A stretch of DNA of 5,915 nucleotides, from contig CAOJLW010000143.1 in the NCBI GenBank assembly GCA_948438565.1, positions 1-5,915 on the forward strand, read 5' to 3'. This document shows positions 1-4,717 of the stretch, one piece after another; position 1 is the first letter of the stretch, and the number at the start of each line of letters is the position of its first letter. Origin of the DNA: an uncultured Lachnospiraceae bacterium. GTDB lineage: Bacteria; Bacillota; Clostridia; Lachnospirales; Lachnospiraceae. Under the pieces are notes generated by a model that had not been told where the DNA came from, searched no databases, and saw nothing but the letters and a program-made list of their open reading frames with translations. A program made the position numbers and the translations under genes.

Positions 1-768
1 GCTTAACACCTCTTCTCCCACTGCAAACACATCCTGCTCCCCGGCAAAGGACATCTCAAAATCCAATTGGTAAAATTCCCCCGGCGAACGATCCGCCCGC
101 GCGTCCTCATCGCGGAAGCACGGCGCAATTTGAAAATATTTATCGATTCCCGATACCATCAAAAGCTGCTTATACTGCTGCGGCGCCTGCGGCAAGGCAT
201 AAAACTTGCCTTTATATTTCCTGGACGGCACAATAAAATCCCGTGCGCCTTCCGGCGAGGACGCGCAGAGGATCGGCGTCTGGATTTCCACAAAACCCAT
301 TTCGGTCATTTTTTCCCGCAAATAGGCAATCACCCTGGAACGAAACAAAACGTTATCCAGCGCCTTCCGGTTGCGTAAATCCAGATACCGATATCGAAGC
401 CGCACATCCTCCCTGACTTCCCGGCTGGTCTGAATGTCAAACGGCAGCGGCCGGTATACGTCGCCTAAAATACGGATCGTATGCGCCTCTAACTCAATGG
501 TTCCGGTCAGAATTTTGGGATTGTAAGTCTCTGCGTCCCTTTTTTCAATCACGCCTGTAATCGAAAGCGCCTGCTCCTTACGGACGCCCTGTAGCAGCTC
601 GCCGTCGCGGATTACAATCTGCATCACGGCATACATATCCCGCAAATCCAAAAAAGAAACGCCTCCATGATCCCGGATATTTTCTACCCATCCGGCTATT
701 TTTGCCTCTTTGCCAATATCCGCTTCGCTGATGTGGTTTAATGTCATATCTCTGTAACTGTTACCCAT
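1..768 (-). CDS. aspS: Aspartyl-tRNA synthetase, N-terminal 256 codons (3' end off window), probably the non-discriminating type
   Basis: Cytoplasmic class II aminoacyl-tRNA synthetase that charges tRNA with aspartate using ATP. About 256 of the usual ~590 residues are visible; motif 3 and the C-terminus lie beyond base 1. Start is ATG at 768, with AAAGGAG 8 nt upstream. An OB-fold anticodon-binding domain (about 1-110, including GWVENIRDHGG at 27-36) is followed by the catalytic core: motif 1 around EIQTPIL (161-167), SPEGARDFIVPSR (171-183), ALPQAPQQYKQLLMVSG (191-207) and motif 2 at CFRDEDARADRSPGEF (217-232). The SPGEFYQLD form and the APQQYKQ segment resemble alphaproteobacterial enzymes, not E. 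coli AspRS. His34 replaces the Leu of discriminating enzymes (RDLG in E. coli); His at this position is associated with non-discriminating AspRS, which also makes Asp-tRNA-Asn. The family call is firm. Non-discriminating activity is inferred, supported by the Asn-type T-box specifier upstream. Confidence 0.95.
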   Translation of the reverse strand, partial: MGNSYRDMTLNHISEADIGKEAKIAGWVENIRDHGGVSFLDLRDMYAVMQIVIRDGELLQGVRKEQALSITGVIEKRDAETYNPKILTGTIELEAHTIRILGDVYRPLPFDIQTSREVREDVRLRYRYLDLRNRKALDNVLFRSRVIAYLREKMTEMGFVEIQTPILCASSPEGARDFIVPSRKYKGKFYALPQAPQQYKQLLMVSGIDKYFQIAPCFRDEDARADRSPGEFYQLDFEMSFAGEQDVFAVGEEVLS

Positions 769-818
769 TTCACATTCTCCTTTCCTGCCTGATTCCGGGA
801 TCCTGCTGCCTGCACAAC

Positions 819-854
819 AAAAAACCCCGGAATACTGTTTTTGGTATTCCGGGG
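819..854 (-). terminator. Intrinsic terminator of the T-box, the OFF structure
   Basis: On the minus strand an 11-bp perfect stem, CCCCGGAATAC (854-844) with GTATTCCGGGG (835-825), closes an 8-nt loop and is followed by six T (824-819). It lies between the T-box sequence and the aspS ribosome binding site, about 50 nt before the start codon. Its 5' strand overlaps the bases the antiterminator needs, so uncharged tRNA binding should prevent it from forming. Confidence 0.95.
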
Positions 855-1090
855 CGAATAATTGAAATTATCCGCGGTACCACCCGCATTGAAAGATGTA
901 AAACCTGCTGTCATCTTCCCACTCTTGATGCTTAACGCGCACAACGTACCGGCCTACTTGGAAACTGTGCATCCGTATTCAACCGATCTGCTCCGGAGTG
1001 TTCCCGCTATAGCCTCTTCCAAACAACGCTCTCAGCCGGTGACGTTGTATTTCTGTCGGCGCCTGGATATAGGAGTCTCCTTCATCGCTT
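819..1090 (-). promoter_or_regulatory. T-box riboswitch leader of aspS, specifier AAC (Asn) overlapping GAA (Glu)
   Basis: A tRNA-sensing transcription attenuator in the ~335-nt aspS leader. Read on the minus strand, the T-box sequence CGGGTGGTACCGCG lies at 886-873 and differs from consensus AGGGUGGNACCGCG only at its first base. Stem I can be folded by hand: CGAT 1087-1084 with ATCG 987-984, GGAG 1080-1077 with CTCC 998-995, CTATA 1072-1068 with TATAG 1011-1007, GCC 1060-1058 with GGC 1014-1012, and a distal ACAACG 1048-1043 with CGTTGT 1028-1023. This leaves CGGGAACA (1006-999) as the 3' side of the specifier loop, holding AAC at 1002-1000 followed by the usual purine (A999). GAA sits one base upstream at 1003-1001, and no GAC or GAU (Asp) triplet is there. 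Stem III is GAAGATG against CATCTTTC, around 918-891. CGCCCC (856-851) can pair with the T-box strand and is shared with the terminator, so the two folds exclude each other. T-box identity is certain; specifier placement is likely. Confidence 0.93.
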
Positions 1091-1110
1091 TTCTTCTTTA
1101 TTATGATAAA

Positions 1111-1139
1111 GTTATAGCACAATTTTTTTTTGAATGCAA
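1111..1139 (-). promoter_or_regulatory. Sigma-A type promoter of the T-box/aspS transcript
   Basis: Minus strand: -35 TTGCAT (1139-1134), a 17-bp spacer containing a nine-A run, and -10 TATAAC (1116-1111) preceded by TGC, making an extended -10. Transcription should start near 1104, about 17 nt before the base of T-box stem I, which is the expected position. Confidence 0.8.
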
Positions 1140-1154
1140 GTATTTTTTTCCCTG

Positions 1155-1183
1155 TTTCTTTTCGGCTGGTTTTGCGGTATAAT
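1155..1183 (+). promoter_or_regulatory. Promoter of the TerD/AIM24 operon, divergent from aspS
   Basis: A perfect -10 box TATAAT lies at 1178-1183. The best-spaced -35 (17 bp) is TTTCTT at 1155-1160, a weak match to TTGACA, so an activator or an alternative sigma factor may be involved. The predicted start near 1190 gives a 5' UTR of about 65 nt. The -35 region is only about 15 bp from that of the divergent aspS promoter. Confidence 0.6.
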
Positions 1184-1211
1184 TTTTTTAACCAATTCAA
1201 AATAAGATAGA

Positions 1212-1239
1212 CTGCCCTCAGTGGATCCAGAAAGGGCAG
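1212..1239 (+). other. Hairpin in the 5' UTR of the TerD gene
   Basis: CTGCCCT (1212-1218) pairs perfectly with AGGGCAG (1233-1239) around a 14-nt loop that contains the palindrome TGGATCCA (1222-1229). There is no T-run after it, so it is not a terminator. The stem ends 6 nt before the SD (GGAG 1246-1249). TGGAT in the loop could pair instead with ATCCA at 1241-1245, right next to the SD, so a translational control role is possible but unproven. Confidence 0.4.
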
Positions 1240-1254
1240 CATCCAGGAGAAAAC

Positions 1255-2007
1255 ATGATTTCAGTTCCCATGCGTACTACAGGGGCCTATGACCGCACTA
1301 CCATATTATCCATTAATCGGCCCACCAAACACAATACGACGCAGACACAAGCTGCGCCGTCGTCCGGACATACCGCCAGCGCGCCGCAGACACGGCAGGC
1401 CGCGCGCGCACAGTCCGTCCCGCCGCAAACGGCGCTCCATCCCATCCCAGCGCTGATAAAGCCTATACAAAAAGGCCAGAAAGCTCCGCTTGGCCTTCCG
1501 CAAGCCATTCGCACCGTCAAGGCCTGTTTTGGATGGAATACCAAAAATCCGGCCTGCGATGTGGACGTCTCCGCTTTTTTACTCGGAAGCAACGGCAAAG
1601 TCCTGGGCGATTCGTGGTTTGTCTTTTATGGACAGACCGCCAGTCCCGACCAAAGCGTCGTATGGAAAACGGCGCAGGGAATCGATCGGGAAATCCTGAC
1701 CATTGATGTTGCATCGATACATCCAAGCGTTCAAAAAATTGTTTTCGTCCTGACCATCCATGAAGCGCTGCAGCAGCATCTTCATTTTGGCATGATGCAA
1801 GACGCATATGTCCGCATTCTGGCTTCTGACGGCCACACGGAACTTGTCAGTTATCCGATGACCGAATACTATTCCAATGTGATATCCATGATGATTGGAG
1901 AAATCTACCGCTATAACGGCGCCTGGAAATTTAACGCCGTCGGCAACGGCATTGCCAGAGATTTGGCAGGACTTTGCGCTTTATACGGCGTGCAAGTAAT
2001 TGATTAG
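1255..2007 (+). CDS. TerD-family (TerD/CABP1) protein with disordered N-terminal extension
   Basis: 250 residues. The start is ATG 1255, with AGGAGA 5 nt upstream. Residues about 84-249 form one TerD domain: KACFGWNTKN (89-98), the signature DVDVSAFLLG (102-111), FVFYGQTASPDQSV (122-135), KIVFVLTIHEA (161-171), FGMMQDAYVRI (178-188), GEIYRYNGAWKFNAVGNG (215-232) and DLAGLCALYGV (236-246). TerD proteins are beta-sandwich, often Ca-binding, proteins of tellurite/stress-response loci, thought to act at the inner membrane face with TerC. Residues about 22-80 are rich in Ala, Gln, Pro and Thr, look unstructured and are not part of the family domain. The acidic Ca loop of classical TerD (GDNxTGxGxGDDE) is replaced by a short WKTAQGIDRE (137-146). 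No signal peptide or membrane segment is seen. The next gene starts 11 bp downstream, forming an operon. The family is certain; the exact stress or ligand is unknown, so no gene symbol is given. Confidence 0.92.
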   Translation: MISVPMRTTGAYDRTTILSINRPTKHNTTQTQAAPSSGHTASAPQTRQAARAQSVPPQTALHPIPALIKPIQKGQKAPLGLPQAIRTVKACFGWNTKNPACDVDVSAFLLGSNGKVLGDSWFVFYGQTASPDQSVVWKTAQGIDREILTIDVASIHPSVQKIVFVLTIHEALQQHLHFGMMQDAYVRILASDGHTELVSYPMTEYYSNVISMMIGEIYRYNGAWKFNAVGNGIARDLAGLCALYGVQVID

Positions 2008-2018
2008 GAGGAAAAAAT

Positions 2019-2726
2019 ATGCTAACGTTTGAAACTGTCAATGAATTAACCTTAAAAGTCATATGCTCCGGCAACGACGTTTTGTTTACCAAAGCCGGCT
2101 CGTTTATTGCCGGGGACAGTCCCAACGGCAAAAACTATAAATTTGAAAAGGCGCTGCTTGGGCCGCAGAGCAACCTTGTCCAGGCTGCGTTAGGCTCCAT
2201 CCTGCGCCGTGCGACCGGAGAAAATCTCCCGTTAATGAAAGTAACGATGCAGGGAGATTCGGTTACATATTATGCCAATCAAAGCCAGCACGTCGTCGTA
2301 TATCATCTCGCCGTCGGCGAAACCGTGTCCGTAGAATCGGAAAATATCCTGGCTTTTACGCAGGACTGCAAATACACGGTTCGCTTTATCGGATGCGGCG
2401 TGGTTTCCCAAAAAGGTCTGGCCACCTCGACATTAACGGGCGCCGGCAGCCAGGCCTACGTCGCCATTTTAACCGACGGCAACCCGATTGTCCTAAGCAA
2501 CGCTCAAAGCCAGCGTACCATTGTCGTGGATCCGGACGCCGTCATTTGCTGGATGGGACAAAACGGATACTGCGATCCGCAGATCAAAATGGACTTATCC
2601 TGGAAAAACCTGATCGGGCAGGCCTCCGGAGAATCCTACTCGTTTGAATGGCACGGCGGCCAGTCCGTATCCGTCGTGATTCAACCTTCGGAACGGACAG
2701 AAGGCATCCGCATTAGCATGGACTAA
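2019..2726 (+). CDS. AIM24 family protein (TIGR00266/DUF124-like)
   Basis: 235 residues, close to the usual size for bacterial AIM24 proteins. The start is ATG 2019, with a perfect AGGAGG (2006-2011) 7 nt upstream that overlaps the stop codon of the TerD gene, so the two genes are cotranscribed and probably translationally coupled. The beta-rich fold is indicated by repeated Gly-turn-strand segments: VLFTKAGSFIAGD (21-33), VYHLAVGETVSVESENILAF (94-113), GLATSTLTGAGSQAYVAI (133-150), IVVDPDAVICWMG (168-180) and SFEWHGGQSVSVVIQPSER (208-226). The family is named after a yeast mitochondrial protein; its bacterial members have no settled biochemical role but often occur beside TerD genes. No signal peptide or transmembrane helix is visible, so it is likely cytoplasmic. 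The family call rests on the pattern of recognised segments and is good; the function is unknown. Confidence 0.85.
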   Translation: MLTFETVNELTLKVICSGNDVLFTKAGSFIAGDSPNGKNYKFEKALLGPQSNLVQAALGSILRRATGENLPLMKVTMQGDSVTYYANQSQHVVVYHLAVGETVSVESENILAFTQDCKYTVRFIGCGVVSQKGLATSTLTGAGSQAYVAILTDGNPIVLSNAQSQRTIVVDPDAVICWMGQNGYCDPQIKMDLSWKNLIGQASGESYSFEWHGGQSVSVVIQPSERTEGIRISMD

Positions 2727-2737
2727 AACAAAACCCG

Positions 2738-3841
2738 TTATTTTTGCCATCTACAGAATACGATATGCCGGTTCCCTGCCCTATCAAGCGCATTGGCCAG
2801 GGAACAAAGGCCGTCCGGACTGCCCGGCTGCGCGTCGCTTAAAATCCAAACCTGATCATATTGAGCCAAATCATAAAGAAACGTCCGACGTTTCTGATCA
2901 TACAAACTGGCTAATTCATACCGGGCGTGCAGCGGATAGTCCGGCTCCGCGCTGACGGCGATTGGACTTCTGGTCGTAGCATGATACTGCACCGATATGC
3001 CAAGCGCTTCCATCCGCCAGGCGACATATAGCGCCGGATACATAAATTCCTCGGAGCCAAGCGTCAAAAATCGCTGCCCTGCACAAGCCGTTATCTGTTC
3101 CCGCAGCTGTTCCCATAACCGTTCGCACGCCATATCATATTCTTTTCCCGCCACGCACCGCCTTGCATCCAATAAGCCGGTCGCCGATAACGTCCGTACC
3201 GGGCGGCCTGGCGCAATCTCTTTTTCATAATATTTCCCGTCTCCCCGGCTTGCCGCCGCCCGATCCGCATAGGCGTCATGATCCGTTTTCACCAGATACT
3301 GCAAATCAATTCCATAAGCTGCATACTTTGCCTGCGCCGCGCAATCCATCCCGTTTAACAGGGAGGCTGCCGCAAATTGAAACCGTCCCGGATAATCCCT
3401 GTTTAAAATAGTGATAATATTAAAAATCGTATTGCCCGTTGTAATTTCATCCTCCACAAACACGATCCGATCCACTTTTTCGGCCACAGCGTCCAAATCC
3501 TCCCGTACCAGCTTCTGCTCTGTCGCATGGCTGTGAGATTCTGTAAAATACACATAATGGACGCCGTCTATCTCCTCCCTGGTCGTCTGCATATACCAGG
3601 TATGCAGTTTTACGGCCAGCCTTGCCCCAATCGCCGTGGCGGTTTCCGCAAAACCCACAAGCAACAAACGTTCCTTGCCATAGGCGCAGGCAACCTTGTC
3701 CGCCAAAACGTCAAACATCTCCATCGCTGCGCTTGGAGATACCGGTATATGCTTTCCTTGCAGCCGATTGACGACTAAATAACCTCGTTTGGGATTATTT
3801 TCCCGTTTTGCAATTCGTACTAATGTCTGTTCCGTATACAT
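2738..3841 (-). CDS. Phosphoribosyltransferase with C-terminal TRSP domain (Ter-associated type)
   Basis: 367 residues. ATG 3841 is chosen because GAGG lies 5 nt upstream; an in-frame GTG six bases earlier would sit almost on the SD. The N-terminal half is a type I PRTase. The PRPP-binding loop IVFVEDEITTGNT (126-138) has the two acidic residues and the TTGNT phosphate-binding turn, and LVGFAETATAIG (61-72) matches the pyrophosphate loop. The C-terminal domain (about 250-367) carries the naming motif T-R-S-P at 290-293 in YHATTRSPI, plus GSEEFMYPALYVAWRME (262-278) and ARYELASLYDQKR. In the Ter literature this two-domain protein is proposed to help make a nucleoside-like compound; the real substrate is unknown. 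It converges on the AIM24 gene (stops 11 bp apart), so it is not in that operon. It lies 73 bp downstream of the hypothetical gene at 3915-4595, with a terminator hairpin between them. Confidence 0.88.
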   Translation of the reverse strand: MYTEQTLVRIAKRENNPKRGYLVVNRLQGKHIPVSPSAAMEMFDVLADKVACAYGKERLLLVGFAETATAIGARLAVKLHTWYMQTTREEIDGVHYVYFTESHSHATEQKLVREDLDAVAEKVDRIVFVEDEITTGNTIFNIITILNRDYPGRFQFAAASLLNGMDCAAQAKYAAYGIDLQYLVKTDHDAYADRAAASRGDGKYYEKEIAPGRPVRTLSATGLLDARRCVAGKEYDMACERLWEQLREQITACAGQRFLTLGSEEFMYPALYVAWRMEALGISVQYHATTRSPIAVSAEPDYPLHARYELASLYDQKRRTFLYDLAQYDQVWILSDAQPGSPDGLCSLANALDRAGNRHIVFCRWQK

Positions 3842-3872
3842 AGCCACCTCATTTTACGCTTTCTACATAACC

Positions 3873-3901
3873 AAAAAGTGTGCGTTACAACGCACACTTT
3901 T
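3873..3901 (-). terminator. Intrinsic terminator after the hypothetical gene
   Basis: A perfect inverted repeat, AAAAGTGTGCG (3874-3884) and its complement (3891-3901), encloses a 6-nt loop; the outer bases form an A-tract/T-tract. On the minus strand it begins 13 nt after the stop of the 3915-4595 gene and ends in five T (3877-3873). The sequence is symmetric enough to work in both directions. The PRTase start is only 32 bp beyond it and no clear promoter is visible in between, so PRTase expression may depend on readthrough or on a promoter hidden in the hairpin region. Confidence 0.8.
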
Positions 3902-3914
3902 ACCGGAATACGTC

Positions 3915-4595
3915 CTATTCCCCTGTTTCTAATAATTCCAAAATCGATAAAAAACCGATGTTTCCCATCCAAAGGCCGGCCTGATAAGCGGCTGCGGCTT
4001 CGCTCCATTGCCCGCTTGCCGCTATCCGTTCCTGCTGCGCCCTTTGCACAGCCGCTTTCTTATCTAAGATTTCTTCATTCTGCTCCAACAGCTTTTCCCT
4101 TCGTCTTTTACGTCGTTCCCAAAAACCTTCCTCTTCCTCCGGGAAAATCCTGCTGCCGCCGCCAAAGCTCCTGCCATAGGATTCCTCCTCCGAAGCCCCA
4201 AAATGTAAAACCGCATAATTCTGACACCCAAATGGATCCCGTGCAGAAAAATTCTGGCGGATCGCGCTTAACACGCGCTGTTCATATGCCGGATCCCGCT
4301 TCATCGCTTCAAAGCCGCTGTCTGTAATCTCAATATGCCACTGCCAGCCGGCCTGCGTCGGATGCATCGGAATCCGGAAAATCTTATCGTAGATATACTG
4401 TTTATATTCGTCCATGGTCATATCGGCCGCAGCAATTGCCCCGGCTGACGCCACGCCTTTTGCATTGTCTCGTTCCGCTATTTTTTCCATCAGCTTATGG
4501 CTAAAATCTGGCCCGCCGGCTTGCTTGCCGTCTCCCAGGCATTTGGCCCACTGACGATATGTTTTCGTCATAGGATTAACGTCTATCGTATACAT
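3915..4595 (-). CDS. Uncharacterised protein, clostridial type
   Basis: 226 residues from ATG 4595, which has AAAGGGG 9 nt upstream; an in-frame TTG at 4619 is possible but has no SD. The function is not recognised. The first 60 residues are polar, with a small Ala/Gly stretch (48-58, VASAGAIAAAD). Residues 60-135 look like a compact domain: MTMDEYKQYIYDKIFRIPMH (59-78), WHIEITDSGFEAMKRDPAYE (86-105), NYAVLHFGAS (126-135). Residues about 153-192 are highly charged (EEEE, then RRKRRREKLLEQNEEILDKK) and likely a coiled coil. The tail (195-226) is less charged, with WMGNIGFLSILELL (209-222), possibly an amphipathic helix. The EYKQYIYDKI...MHP...GFEAMK pattern recalls hypothetical proteins common in Lachnospiraceae (possibly the DUF6033 group, from memory only). 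No signal peptide is seen. It follows ptsI on the same strand after 122 bp with a probable terminator, so it is likely a separate unit. Confidence 0.75.
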   Translation of the reverse strand: MYTIDVNPMTKTYRQWAKCLGDGKQAGGPDFSHKLMEKIAERDNAKGVASAGAIAAADMTMDEYKQYIYDKIFRIPMHPTQAGWQWHIEITDSGFEAMKRDPAYEQRVLSAIRQNFSARDPFGCQNYAVLHFGASEEESYGRSFGGGSRIFPEEEEGFWERRKRRREKLLEQNEEILDKKAAVQRAQQERIAASGQWSEAAAAYQAGLWMGNIGFLSILELLETGE

Positions 4596-4642
4596 CCGTT
4601 TTCGCCCCTTTCTCTGCAAGATACTCTAATATATGTATCGGC

Positions 4643-4685
4643 AAAAAAAGTCCTGTTTGCAATTGGACTGCGCTCAATTGGCAAA
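4643..4685 (-). terminator. Probable terminator downstream of ptsI
   Basis: On the minus strand two overlapping hairpins precede a seven-T run (4649-4643). One is TTTG-C-CAATTG (4685-4675) paired with CAATTGCAAA (4665-4656), ten pairs with one bulged C. The other is AGTCC (4669-4665) with GGACT (4653-4649) directly against the T-run. They cannot form together. Placement, 33 nt after the ptsI stop, fits a terminator, but neither hairpin is an ideal one. The rest of 4596-4717 contains only the SD of the next gene and a possible -10 box TATATT (4633-4628) without a convincing -35. Confidence 0.5.
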
Positions 4686-4717
4686 TTTGTGTCATCAAAC
4701 GCCATCTTCCGGCTGTA

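Noticed and set aside
744..944. A 66-codon minus-strand open frame across the aspS leader
   Set aside because: It lies on the T-box sequence and terminator, which explain the bases fully, and it has no SD or protein-like composition.
862..1182. A 106-codon plus-strand open frame
   Set aside because: It is antisense to the T-box leader and promoter; the translation has no family features and no SD.
1222..1229. TGGATCCA palindrome as an operator
   Set aside because: It is an 8-bp palindrome in a hairpin loop with no second copy at the promoter; too little to call an operator.
3845..3847. GTG start for the PRTase gene
   Set aside because: It is 1 nt from the GAGG SD, too close; ATG at 3841 has proper spacing.
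3874..3901. Perfect inverted repeat as a mobile-element end or operator
   Set aside because: Its position just after a stop codon and its terminal T-run fit a terminator better; there is no transposase or target duplication.
4617..4619. TTG start for the hypothetical gene
   Set aside because: There is no SD upstream, while ATG 4595 has AAAGGGG at 9 nt.
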